64,000 nt of DNA from an uncultured Rhodospirillaceae bacterium (lineage in GTDB: Bacteria > Pseudomonadota > Alphaproteobacteria > Rhodospirillales > Casp-alpha2): NCBI GenBank assembly GCA_913030825.1, contig CAJWCU010000009.1, forward strand, positions 1 to 64,000, in the 5' to 3' direction. The notes under the pieces were generated by a model. It did not search any database and was not told the origin of the DNA. It saw nothing but the letters and a program-made list of their open reading frames with translations. Positions 46,253 through 54,443 of this stretch are shown here, in pieces (the stretch's first letter is position 1; each line of letters begins with the position of its first letter). The position numbers and the translations under genes are program-made.

Positions 46253-46489
46253 ATGGACCAGAAACCGGATATATCGGACAACGACGCGCGGGACCGTGCC
46301 CGCCTCAAGGGCTTCGCCCTGCACTTGATGGGCTACATCGTCGTCGTTGCCGGATGCGCGATTTTGAACTTCACCAAAACGCCGAACGAGCTTTGGTTCA
46401 TCTATCCCATGGTCGCCTGGGGCGCGCCTCTGGCGTTGCATGCGGCTTGGGTGATGGGGCTGTTCGACAGCTTGACGCAGGGGAAATAA
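46253..46489 (+). CDS. Small 2TM-domain membrane protein
   Basis: 78 residues. Two hydrophobic segments (about 24-42 and 49-68) after an acidic cytoplasmic start, with FTKTPNELWFIYPMVAWGAPLALHAAWV between and within them. This matches the short 2TM domain often found alone or fused to histidine kinases. No operon partner; it diverges from the SLC13 gene. Confidence 0.75.
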   Translation: MDQKPDISDNDARDRARLKGFALHLMGYIVVVAGCAILNFTKTPNELWFIYPMVAWGAPLALHAAWVMGLFDSLTQGK

Positions 46490-46682
46490 GGGCTGCCGCC
46501 CGATGACGCCCGATGACCGGCGAATTCCGGAGGCAGGAATCGCGGAAACAGGGGAATTTTGCGCTGCAATAGCCTGGAAATTCGGTTACACCAAGGGCGG
46601 GTCGCGGCGCCGGAACACGGTCGCCTCGACGGACCCTTCAAAGGGGCAATCTACGACTTAAACAGCCAGGGCCGGCCAAAAC

Positions 46683-48668
46683 ATGTTCAAAAAAATTCTG
46701 ATCGCCAACCGGGGCGAAATCGCCTGTCGCGTCATGAAGACCGCGAAGAAGATGGGAATCAAGACGGTCGCCGTCTATTCCGACGCCGACAAGCTGGCGT
46801 TGCACGCCGACATGGCCGACGAGGCCGTGCATATCGGTGCGTCGCCGTCGTCTGAAAGCTATCTGGTGATCGACAAGATTCTCGACGCCATCGAACAGAC
46901 GGGCGCCGACGCCGTCCACCCTGGCTACGGCTTCCTTTCCGAAAACGCCAAATTCGCCGAAGCCCTGGCCAAGAAGGGCGTTGCGTTCATCGGCCCGCCG
47001 GTCGGCGCGATCAACGCCATGGGCGACAAGATCGAATCCAAGAAACTGGCGGAAAAAGCCAACGTCAGCGTGGTTCCCGGCCATACGGAAGCGGTCAGCG
47101 ACCCGGACATGGCGGTCGAGATCGCGAATAAGATCGGCTATCCGGTGATGTTGAAGGCCTCCGCCGGCGGCGGCGGGAAGGGCATGCGCATCGCCCATAA
47201 CGACGCGGAATGCCGCGACGGCCTGGAGCGCGCCCGGTCCGAAGCGGCCTCCAGCTTCGGCGACGACCGGGTCTTCGTCGAAAAGTTCATCGTCGAGCCG
47301 CGCCATATCGAAATTCAGGTCCTGGCCGATAAGCATGGCAATTGCGTCTATCTGAACGAACGCGAATGCTCGATCCAGCGCCGCCACCAAAAGGTCCTGG
47401 AAGAAGCGCCGTCACCGTTCCTCGATGAGGCGACCCGCAAGGCAATGGGCGAGCAGGCTGTCGCCCTGTCCCAGGCCGTCGATTACTGTTCGGCCGGGAC
47501 GGTGGAATTCATCGTCGACAAGGACAAGAACTTCTACTTCCTGGAAATGAACACGCGGCTGCAGGTCGAACACCCGGTGACCGAATACATCACCGGCCTG
47601 GACTTGGTCGAACTGATGATCCGCGTCGCGGCGGGGGAAAAGCTGCCGTTTGGACAAAAGGACGTGCCGCTGAACGGCTGGTCCATCGAGGCCCGCATCT
47701 ATGCCGAAGACCCGTTCCGCAACTTCCTGCCGTCGACGGGGCGCCTCGTGCGTTATCACCCGCCGGCCGAAACGGAAACCGTGCGCGTCGATACCGGCGT
47801 GTTCGAAGGCGGCGAGATTTCCATGTTCTACGACCCCATGGTCGCCAAGCTGGTCACATACGGAAAGGACCGGGGTGCCGCCATGGACGAGATGGCCCGC
47901 GCGCTGGATCGGTTTCAGATCACCGGGGTCGCCAACAACATCGCCTTCCTGGCGGCCTTGATGGCCCATGATCGGGTGCGTTCCGGCGATTTCTCGACCA
48001 ACTTCATCGCCGAGGAATATCCCGAAGGCTTCAACCCCAAGGACGCGGTTCAGGACGATCCGACCCTGACCGTTGCCGTCGCGGCCGCCATGCACCGTGC
48101 CTACAACGAACGGGCGGCGCAGATCTCGGGTCAGGTCGAAAACCACCATCGCAAGGTCGCCGCCGATTGGGTGGTGTTGCTGGGCCGCGATCCGCATCCG
48201 GTCACCGTGGTCCCCGCGGACGGCGGCTATGACGTGACGGTCGGCGACAAGACGATGGCATTGCGCACCGATTGGGGCCTGGGTGATGGCCTGATGGAAT
48301 TGACCCTGGACGGCGCGGAATACAGCGTCCAGGTCGGCCGTGCCGACGTCGCCTACCGCATTCTTCACGGCGGCACGGAATCCATGGCCCTGGTGGTCAG
48401 CCCGGGCACGGCGGAAATGCACCGCCATATCCCGGAGAAACTGCCGCCGGATACGTCCAAGCTTCTGATGTCGCCGATGCCGGGACTGCTGGTTTCGCTC
48501 GCCGTCGAGGCGGGGCAGGAGGTCAAGGCCGGCGAGGAGCTGTGTGTTCTCGAAGCCATGAAGATGGAAAACGTGATGCGCGCCGAGAAGGATGCCGTGG
48601 TCAAGGAGATCAATGCGGCGCCCGGCGACAGCCTGATGGTCGATCAGGTCATCATGGAATTCGAGTAA
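46683..48668 (+). CDS. pccA: Propionyl-CoA carboxylase alpha subunit (biotin carboxylase and carrier)
   Basis: 661 residues. Biotin carboxylase part (1-445): MFKKILIANRGEIACRV, ATP-grasp loop KASAGGGGKGMRIA, EMNTRLQVEHPVTE. A beta-rich subunit-interaction region follows (450-580). The biotinyl domain ends the protein with EAMKME, in which Lys627 is the biotinylation site. Forms the alpha6-beta6 enzyme with PccB (28983), 16 kb away; the two are not co-transcribed here. Confidence 0.94.
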   Translation: MFKKILIANRGEIACRVMKTAKKMGIKTVAVYSDADKLALHADMADEAVHIGASPSSESYLVIDKILDAIEQTGADAVHPGYGFLSENAKFAEALAKKGVAFIGPPVGAINAMGDKIESKKLAEKANVSVVPGHTEAVSDPDMAVEIANKIGYPVMLKASAGGGGKGMRIAHNDAECRDGLERARSEAASSFGDDRVFVEKFIVEPRHIEIQVLADKHGNCVYLNERECSIQRRHQKVLEEAPSPFLDEATRKAMGEQAVALSQAVDYCSAGTVEFIVDKDKNFYFLEMNTRLQVEHPVTEYITGLDLVELMIRVAAGEKLPFGQKDVPLNGWSIEARIYAEDPFRNFLPSTGRLVRYHPPAETETVRVDTGVFEGGEISMFYDPMVAKLVTYGKDRGAAMDEMARALDRFQITGVANNIAFLAALMAHDRVRSGDFSTNFIAEEYPEGFNPKDAVQDDPTLTVAVAAAMHRAYNERAAQISGQVENHHRKVAADWVVLLGRDPHPVTVVPADGGYDVTVGDKTMALRTDWGLGDGLMELTLDGAEYSVQVGRADVAYRILHGGTESMALVVSPGTAEMHRHIPEKLPPDTSKLLMSPMPGLLVSLAVEAGQEVKAGEELCVLEAMKMENVMRAEKDAVVKEINAAPGDSLMVDQVIMEFE

Positions 48669-48693
48669 CCGCCGGGCGGAGCCATAGGCCGCC

Positions 48694-48981
48694 ATGCCGG
48701 AAGCCGTCGAAACAGTTCACGTTATTATCGAAGGCCGTGTCCAGGGCGTCTGGTACCGGGGGTGGACCTGCGAACAGGCGGGGGAACTGGGCCTCAGCGG
48801 TTGGGTGCGCAATCGCCGCGACGGCACGGTCGAAGCCATGTTCTCGGGTGCGTCCCAATCCGTCGCCGAAATGATCCGGCGGTGCCATGACGGGCCGCCG
48901 GCGGCGCGGGTAACGGATGTCCGTTCCGCGCCGGCCGACGATCCGGGCCTGGCCGTCTTTGAAACCCGCTCGACCCTTTGA
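48694..48981 (+). CDS. Acylphosphatase
   Basis: 95 residues, full length for the family. The substrate-binding loop GRVQGVWYRGWT carries the catalytic arginine, and GWVRNRRDGTVEAMFSG the catalytic asparagine. Hydrolyses acyl phosphates such as acetyl phosphate. Starts 25 nt after pccA, so probably co-transcribed. Confidence 0.94.
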   Translation: MPEAVETVHVIIEGRVQGVWYRGWTCEQAGELGLSGWVRNRRDGTVEAMFSGASQSVAEMIRRCHDGPPAARVTDVRSAPADDPGLAVFETRSTL

Positions 48982-48990
48982 TCCCTGGCC

Positions 48991-49014
48991 GTGGCCGGGG
49001 AGTACCCCGGCCAC
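48991..49014. terminator. Strong hairpin between acylphosphatase and chemoreceptor genes
   Basis: GTGGCCGGGG (48991-49000) pairs perfectly with CCCCGGCCAC (49005-49014) around an AGTA loop. The genes are convergent. There is no T run, so the stem alone, or Rho, would have to end transcription. Confidence 0.55.
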
Positions 49015-49023
49015 CATGGCGGG

Positions 49024-51042
49024 CTAGGCGGCGCGTACGCCGCCCAGGAACTTCTCGACCTGACTCCGTAGATGGTCGGCCTGTGTGTTCAGGTTGCTGG
49101 CCACCGTCGTCACCTGGGTCGCGGCGGTGCCGGTTTCGCCCGCCGATTGGGTGACCTCGATGATGTTGCTGGAGACTTCCTGCGTGCCGGTCGATGCCTG
49201 TTCGACGTTGCGCGCGATCTCCTGCGTGGCGGCGCCCTGTTCCTCGACCGCGGCGGCGATGGTGTTGGAAATCTCGCTCATTTCGGAAATGGTCCCGGTG
49301 ATCGATTGGATGGCTTTCACGGCGATCTCGGTTTCCGATTGGATGTCGGTGATCTGTTTGCCGATCTCGTCCGTCGCCTTGGCCGTTTGATTGGCGAGGT
49401 TCTTGACCTCGGATGCCACGACGGCAAAGCCCTTGCCGGCATCGCCCGCACGGGCGGCCTCGATGGTCGCGTTGAGCGCCAACAGGTTGGTCTGCTCGGC
49501 GATATCTGTGATCAGATTGACGACCTCGCCGATGCGCTGCGCCGCCTTAGCCAGCCCCTGGACTTGTTCGTCGGTGTGGCGTGCCTCGGACACCGCGCGC
49601 TCGGCCACCTGCGAGGATTGCGAGACCTGGCGCGAGATTTCCTGGATCGACGACGACAGTTCCTCGGTCGCGGTGGCGACGGTCTGGACGTTGGCCGAGG
49701 CTTGCTCGGCCGCGGCGGCCACTGTGGTCGCTCGGTGGTTGGTGCCGTCGGCGATCTGCGACATGGTCGACGCGGTGGACTGCATTTCCGATGCCGAAGT
49801 GGAAAGGGACTGCAACAGGTCGGACACATCGGAATCGAATGACCCGGTCAATGCCTCGATGTGGCGGCTCCGTTCCTCGCGCCGCTTGGCGGCTTCCTGT
49901 TCGCGGGCGGCCAACTCGTCGGCCTTGATCATGCTTTCCTTGAAGACCAGAACGGCCTGAGCCATGTCGCCGACTTCGTCGCCGTTTTCATGATTTGGCA
50001 CATCGACGGTCTTGTCGCCGCCGGCGAGCGCCGTCATCGCCCCGGTCAGGGCGGTGATCGGCCGGGCGATGCCCGTTCCGATGAGCCAGGCGGCGATCAT
50101 GCTGAGGACGATCCCGACCACGGTGACCACGACCGTGACGAGAACGGCTGTCTTCATCGCCTGACTGGTGGCAAGGCCGACGGCATTCTGATTGGTCTTG
50201 ATGTCTTCCTTCAGGTTTTCCATGACGGCCGCGATGTTGGGGCCGAGGTACCCTATGGTGCCCAGCACGATTTCGTCGCGGGCGGTGATGGTCTCATTCA
50301 TTTCCCGCACGACGGCCACGTACTCATCCATCTGCGCGTTGACGTCGGTCACGATGGCGCGCAGGTTTTCGTCGAACACGATGTCCAGAAGCTGCCGGGC
50401 GTTCAGCGCCATTTCAGAGGCCGATTCGATGGCCTGTTCGAACGCGATGCTATCGTTGTTGGCGGCCAAACGGTTGGCATAAAGCCGCATCAGAAGCAGG
50501 GAGCGCTGCGTTTTCGCGGCGAGATAGGCCGTCGATACATCCGCGTCGTCGTAGGCGCGTTTCATCAACTCGGTCAGCTTGCTTTCCATTTCCGGGCCGA
50601 GAACGTTCAGCCGGTTTTCGACTATGGAATTGCGCTTGCTCTGCAGGGTGGTGACCTTTTCAAAGGCGTCGCGATAGGCCGCGATGTTCGTCATCGACGT
50701 GTCGACCGCTTTTTGCCGGTCGGGGTCCGTGACTTCATTGTTCAGGGTTTCGATGTTCTTGGTGGTCGCCGAAATCCGGTCGTAGAACTCGGCCATGGCC
50801 TCTTCCGAGGATTGGGCCAGGTAATCGGTCACCGCCAATTGCGCTTTCAACAGGTTCGACTGCACCAACGCCGCCTGATTGGATAGGGCGGATGCGTCCC
50901 GGTAGTGGGCGAAATTGTCGTCGCCCTTTTTCAGGTTAACGCCGCCGGTTGCGCTGATGACCAGCAACAGGGCGACGACCACGGCAAAGCCGATGAAAAT
51001 CTTGGTCAGAATTTTGGTATTGTTCATGAAAGACGTGAACAT
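49024..51042 (-). CDS. Methyl-accepting chemotaxis protein
   Basis: 672 residues. Membrane segment about 13-33, a long helical periplasmic sensor (about 35-300, helical-bimodular size), second membrane segment about 303-327, HAMP domain (RPITALTGAMTALAGGD), then a cytoplasmic coiled coil with the conserved hairpin tip ITDIAEQTNLLALNATIEAARAG. No C-terminal pentapeptide for CheR is visible. Signals to CheA. GAGGAG precedes the ATG. Ligand unknown. Confidence 0.94.
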   Translation of the reverse strand: MFTSFMNNTKILTKIFIGFAVVVALLLVISATGGVNLKKGDDNFAHYRDASALSNQAALVQSNLLKAQLAVTDYLAQSSEEAMAEFYDRISATTKNIETLNNEVTDPDRQKAVDTSMTNIAAYRDAFEKVTTLQSKRNSIVENRLNVLGPEMESKLTELMKRAYDDADVSTAYLAAKTQRSLLLMRLYANRLAANNDSIAFEQAIESASEMALNARQLLDIVFDENLRAIVTDVNAQMDEYVAVVREMNETITARDEIVLGTIGYLGPNIAAVMENLKEDIKTNQNAVGLATSQAMKTAVLVTVVVTVVGIVLSMIAAWLIGTGIARPITALTGAMTALAGGDKTVDVPNHENGDEVGDMAQAVLVFKESMIKADELAAREQEAAKRREERSRHIEALTGSFDSDVSDLLQSLSTSASEMQSTASTMSQIADGTNHRATTVAAAAEQASANVQTVATATEELSSSIQEISRQVSQSSQVAERAVSEARHTDEQVQGLAKAAQRIGEVVNLITDIAEQTNLLALNATIEAARAGDAGKGFAVVASEVKNLANQTAKATDEIGKQITDIQSETEIAVKAIQSITGTISEMSEISNTIAAAVEEQGAATQEIARNVEQASTGTQEVSSNIIEVTQSAGETGTAATQVTTVASNLNTQADHLRSQVEKFLGGVRAA

Positions 51043-51314
51043 CGTACAGGCTCTCCTCGAATGGTCGGCAGGCGGACTCCCCCGTCCGCTCTCTATTGAA
51101 ATCGGAGATACACTGTTCGCGGTAGCGGAATAATCTGGACGTTGGTCATAATTGGTCGGCGCAAAAATGGGTGCGCGGACAACAATCTAATAAATTCAAT
51201 CGTCTAGAAGAAAATCTACGCCTGAAGTATGGGTAGATTGTATACCAAATAGTTTGAATTCGTGGGCGCTGCAGCCTTCATTCGCGTTTACCGGGCGGGT
51301 GACGCCCGAGGGGA
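51043..51314. other. Intergenic region upstream of the chemoreceptor
   Basis: Holds the chemoreceptor promoter on the reverse strand and the 3' flank of the HbpS-like gene. Visible elements: GCGGAC/GTCCGC hairpin (51072-51089) in the leader; ATTGTATACC near 51237, a half-match to the palindrome at 33596; and CGGGCG-GGTGA-CGCCCG just downstream (reverse strand) of the HbpS-like gene, possibly its terminator. No coding sequence seen. Confidence 0.35.
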
Positions 51315-51842
51315 TCAGTCAGCGAAATCCAGAATGTCGCGGACCTTGTCGATGCCGCCCCGCGCGCATTCGGCGTCGATATCGCCGCCGGGCGCGCCCG
51401 ATACGCCGACCGCGCCGACCAGCGAGCCGGCGACGCGGATTTGCACGCCGCCGTCCATCACGATGATGCCCTGCATCTGGTTCAATTCTGGCCGGATGTC
51501 TTCGCGGTTCTTGCGCATGTCACCCGAATCTGTGCCCGACATGACGACGAGGCCCGCCTTGCGTTCAGCGATTTCCAGGGTGTGCCGGCTGGCCAGGGTA
51601 TCGCGCTGGGCGGCGATCATGTTGCCCGCGCGGTCCAGGACCACGGCCGATGCCTGATAGCCTTTCTCGCGGCAGGTATGCACGGCACCCTGGGCGATAG
51701 TCGCGGCCAGGTCCGACGACATGATGCGGACCTTGATGATCTCGCCTTCGGCCTGTGCCGGGGCGGGGGCGAGCGATCCGGCAGCCAGCATCGCGGCCGC
51801 GAGGGCGAGGGCGGGGCGGGTCTTTCGAGGGTGGCGTTTCAT
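51315..51842 (-). CDS. Exported GlcG/HbpS-family (DUF336) heme-binding-like protein
   Basis: 175 residues from an ATG preceded by GGGAGGAG. The signal peptide ends APAQAEGE (about residue 31). The mature domain has ASAVVLDRAGNMIAAQRD and VAGSLVGAVGVSGAPGGDIDAECARGGIDKV, the standard GlcG/HbpS core. HbpS of Streptomyces binds heme; many periplasmic members sit near oxidative enzymes. It diverges from the metallo-beta-lactamase-fold gene. Confidence 0.88.
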   Translation of the reverse strand: MKRHPRKTRPALALAAAMLAAGSLAPAPAQAEGEIIKVRIMSSDLAATIAQGAVHTCREKGYQASAVVLDRAGNMIAAQRDTLASRHTLEIAERKAGLVVMSGTDSGDMRKNREDIRPELNQMQGIIVMDGGVQIRVAGSLVGAVGVSGAPGGDIDAECARGGIDKVRDILDFAD

Positions 51843-51974
51843 GATGTGGTCTCCTCCCATTGGGCGCGGTGGGCGTTTTGGCGCATCCGCGCGAAATCTC
51901 ATATTCGACTTTTTGTAACTGTTATCGCATAGTTGGGCAATCCCCACCCTGCAACGAAGACAGGAATTTTCCCA

Positions 51975-52940
51975 ATGTTTCGCTTCCTTCGACCGATCTT
52001 GATGATCTCCGCTCTCGCCGTGGTCCTGCCGTTCGGCCTTTCGGCCAGCGAGGATATTCCGGATCAATACCCGGCCTCGGCGCTGTATTCCAAACCGGTC
52101 GAAGTGATCCCGGGCGTGTGGTCGGCGATCGGTGCGACGGCGCCGCCGACGTACGAAAACTGGGGGCATAACAACAACCTCAGCTTCATCGTCACCGGCG
52201 ACGGCGTGATCGTCGTCAACGGCGGCGGGGCTTATCTGCTGGCCAAGGCGCTGCACGACGAGATCAAGGCGCTTACCAAGCAGCCGGTGAAACTGGTCAT
52301 CAACGAGAACGGCCAGGGTCATGCCATGCTGGGCAATTCCTATTGGGCGGAGCAAGGGGTGCCGATCCTGGCCCATGTGGATGCGGCGCACGAGTTCAAG
52401 GACCGGGGCGCGCAGATTCTGGCCTCGGCCAAGCGGGTACTGAAGGAACGGGCGGCCGGCACGAAGATCGTCGGCCCGACGGAAACCTTTGAGGACAAGC
52501 GCCCGATCGCCATGGGGGACTTCAAGATCGAGGTCCTTCACCTGGGTCCGGCCCACAGCCCCGGCGACATTCAGGTCTGGTTGCCCGAACAATCATTGGT
52601 CATCGCCGGTGACATGGCTTTTCACGAACGCATGCTGCCGATCTTCGACGACACGGATACCAAAAGCTGGGTCGAAACCTGGGAAGGTCCGTTCGAAGGG
52701 CTCAAGGCGACCTACGTCATTCCCGGCCACGGCCATCCGACCAACATGGCCCAGGTGCGGCGCTATACCCACGACTACCTCGTCTACCTGCGCGGCAAGA
52801 TCGGCGAACACCTGGACAATGGGGGCGATCTGAAAGGCGCCTACTACGTGGATCAGTCCGCCTATGCCCATCTCGATACGTTCGAGCAATTGGCGACCCG
52901 CAACGCCGGGCGCGTCTTCGTGCAGATGGAATTCGAGTAA
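51975..52940 (+). CDS. Exported metallo-beta-lactamase-fold protein with degenerate metal motif
   Basis: 321 residues from ATG 51975. A signal peptide is likely (MFRFLRPILM to about residue 24, LSASED). The MBL fold is clear (VIPGVWSAIG, FIVTGDGVIVVNGGGAY). The HxHxDH motif is replaced by ENGQGH (residues 111-116), keeping only the last His. The later ligands remain: His194 (GPAHSPGD), Asp213 (IAGDM) and His252 (IPGHGHPT). Either one metal site is lost or Glu/Asn substitute. Function unknown; paired by divergence with the HbpS-like gene. Confidence 0.85.
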   Translation: MFRFLRPILMISALAVVLPFGLSASEDIPDQYPASALYSKPVEVIPGVWSAIGATAPPTYENWGHNNNLSFIVTGDGVIVVNGGGAYLLAKALHDEIKALTKQPVKLVINENGQGHAMLGNSYWAEQGVPILAHVDAAHEFKDRGAQILASAKRVLKERAAGTKIVGPTETFEDKRPIAMGDFKIEVLHLGPAHSPGDIQVWLPEQSLVIAGDMAFHERMLPIFDDTDTKSWVETWEGPFEGLKATYVIPGHGHPTNMAQVRRYTHDYLVYLRGKIGEHLDNGGDLKGAYYVDQSAYAHLDTFEQLATRNAGRVFVQMEFE

Positions 52941-52954
52941 ACGGGAAGAGGGGC

Positions 52955-53362
52955 TCAGGGGCCGAAGCTGGACCGCGCCTGGATGCCCCATTTGCCGTCC
53001 CTGAGGGTCAGGACGTAAAGCGAATCGTAGACCCCGATGACGCTGCCGTCCTTGCGGTAGCGGGTGTAAACCAGCCGCCAATGGGCCTTTTCGGCGTTGA
53101 ACTGGATCAACTCCCGTTCGTTCCATTCGCTGTAGTGCCAGCCGTCGTCCGACGTTAGGCGGTTGAACAGGTCCATGGGGTTGCGGTCCGGCCCGTCGTA
53201 GACCGTGACCTTGCCTTCCGCCAGGCGCGGGTGGGGGTAGTGCATCAACGCCGTCATGGCGGCGCCGTCGTGGGCGTTGATCGCCGCCATGTGGCGGTCG
53301 AGGACATCCAGGCCCGCCTGTTCGATGGCCGCGCGGTCGGGCTGCGCCGTTGTCTCGCTCAA
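52955..53362 (-). CDS. NTF2-like fold protein (SnoaL/DUF4440 type)
   Basis: 135 residues. The cone-shaped NTF2-like pattern is visible: an N-terminal helix LDRHMAAINAHDGAAMTALM, then strands ending in GVYDSLYVLTLRDGKWGIQARSSFG. Members are isomerases, hydrolases or ligand-binding proteins, and no catalytic pair is obvious. It lies between lipB (21 nt upstream, same strand) and the convergent MBL-fold gene, so it may ride on the lipB transcript. Confidence 0.75.
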   Translation of the reverse strand: MSETTAQPDRAAIEQAGLDVLDRHMAAINAHDGAAMTALMHYPHPRLAEGKVTVYDGPDRNPMDLFNRLTSDDGWHYSEWNERELIQFNAEKAHWRLVYTRYRKDGSVIGVYDSLYVLTLRDGKWGIQARSSFGP

Positions 53363-53383
53363 GTCGTTTCCTCCCGGTTGCGT

Positions 53384-54085
53384 TTATTCGCGGCCGAAGA
53401 CCTCGGCGAATTTCTGACGCAGGACGACGTCGACTTCGGGCGTTGAGGCCGTGACGCCGAGATCGACCAGTGACGTCACGCCGTGCTCGTCGATGCCGCA
53501 GGGAATGATCCCTTCGAAGTGGCTCAGGTCCGGTTCGATGTTCAGCGAGACACCGTGAAACGTCACCCATTTGCGCACGCGCACGCCGATAGCGGCGATC
53601 TTGTCTTCGCGGTAGAGCTTCGATCCGGGCGCGCCCCGCGCGACCCAGATGCCGACCCGGCCGTCGCGCCGTTCGCCGGTTATGTTGAATTCCGCCAGGG
53701 TTTGGATGATCCAGTTTTCAAGATCGCAGACGAAGGCCCGCACGTCCTCGCCGCGTTTCTTCAAATCCAGCATGACGTAGCCGACCCGCTGGCCCGGCCC
53801 GTGGTAGGTGTAGCGCCCGCCGCGCCCGGTCTTGTGCACGGGGAAACGGTCGGGGGCGACCAGCTCCGATGGGTCGGCGCTGGTGCCGGCCGTGTAGAGG
53901 GGCGGATGCTCCAACAGCCAGACCATTTCCGGCGCCATGCCCGCGCGGATCGCGGCGGCGCGGTCCTCCATCACGGCGACGGCCTCGTCATAGGGGACCG
54001 GTGCATCCGATATCCGCCACTCCAGCGTATCGGCCGTATCGGCCGGGAACGGGGACGTTTCGAGGTCTTGGGTATCCGGGGCCAT
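53384..54085 (-). CDS. lipB: Octanoyltransferase LipB
   Basis: 233 residues. Transfers octanoate from ACP to lipoyl domains in lipoate synthesis. The conserved [21 protein letters not shown] substrate region, [12 protein letters not shown] with the active-site lysine, and the catalytic cysteine in GIIPCGI are all present. The first 25 residues ([13 protein letters not shown]) are a non-conserved extension. Confidence 0.96.
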   Translation of the reverse strand: MAPDTQDLETSPFPADTADTLEWRISDAPVPYDEAVAVMEDRAAAIRAGMAPEMVWLLEHPPLYTAGTSADPSELVAPDRFPVHKTGRGGRYTYHGPGQRVGYVMLDLKKRGEDVRAFVCDLENWIIQTLAEFNITGERRDGRVGIWVARGAPGSKLYREDKIAAIGVRVRKWVTFHGVSLNIEPDLSHFEGIIPCGIDEHGVTSLVDLGVTASTPEVDVVLRQKFAEVFGRE

Positions 54086-54114
54086 GAAAAGGCGTCTCCT
54101 GATGGCGCTTCCGC

Positions 54115-54175
54115 TTGATATGCCTGCGCCGATTTGCTATCTGCCGCCATGTATTTCGCAAGTGACACACTTGCG
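54115..54175 (+). promoter_or_regulatory. tRNA-Leu promoter and dyad
   Basis: TTGATA (54115-54120) and TATCTG (54138-54143) are 17 nt apart. A perfect dyad CGCAAGTG-ACA-CACTTGCG (54157-54175) lies between the expected start and the tRNA; it may be part of the 5' precursor or an operator. Confidence 0.5.
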
Positions 54176-54187
54176 GCAAGGAAAAAT

Positions 54188-54274
54188 GCGGTCGTGGCGG
54201 AACTGGTAGACGCGCAGCGTTGAGGTCGCTGTGGGAGAGATCCCGTGGAAGTTCGAGTCTTCTCGACCGCACCA
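54188..54274 (+). tRNA. tRNA-Leu (anticodon GAG)
   Basis: 87 nt including the encoded CCA. Acceptor arms GCGGTCG and CGACCGC pair fully. The anticodon loop TTGAGGT (54220-54226) gives GAG, reading CUC and CUU. A long variable arm (TGGGAGAGATCCCG) marks it as a class II tRNA, as leucine requires. GTTCGAGTC is the T arm. Confidence 0.97.
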
Positions 54275-54291
54275 AACCTTGGAAAATGCTG

Positions 54292-54321
54292 AAAAAACCC
54301 GCTCTTCGGAGCGGGTTTTTT
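54292..54321 (+). terminator. Rho-independent terminator after tRNA-Leu
   Basis: AAAAAACCCGCTC (54292-54304) and GAGCGGGTTTTTT (54309-54321) form a perfect 13-bp stem closed by a TTCG tetraloop. It is followed about 120 nt later by mgtE, so mgtE needs its own promoter. Confidence 0.93.
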
Positions 54322-54443
54322 GCGTTTTCCGGGCGAAATCGTCATGTATTCCGGCTATTGTCCAAGACGCGCGGGACGGATGCGGTCGGCCCGTGCATGC
54401 GCGCCCAGCGCCTGCCAGCAACCTTTGGATCGGAGGCCCCGTC

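Noticed and set aside
51230-51252. Second copy of the ATTGTATACAAT operator upstream of the chemoreceptor.
   Set aside because: Only one half (ATTGTATAC) matches and the symmetry is broken (CAAAT), so I do not call it a site.
54322-54443. Possible magnesium riboswitch before mgtE.
   Set aside because: About 120 nt follow the tRNA terminator, without a terminator/antiterminator or recognisable M-box parts.
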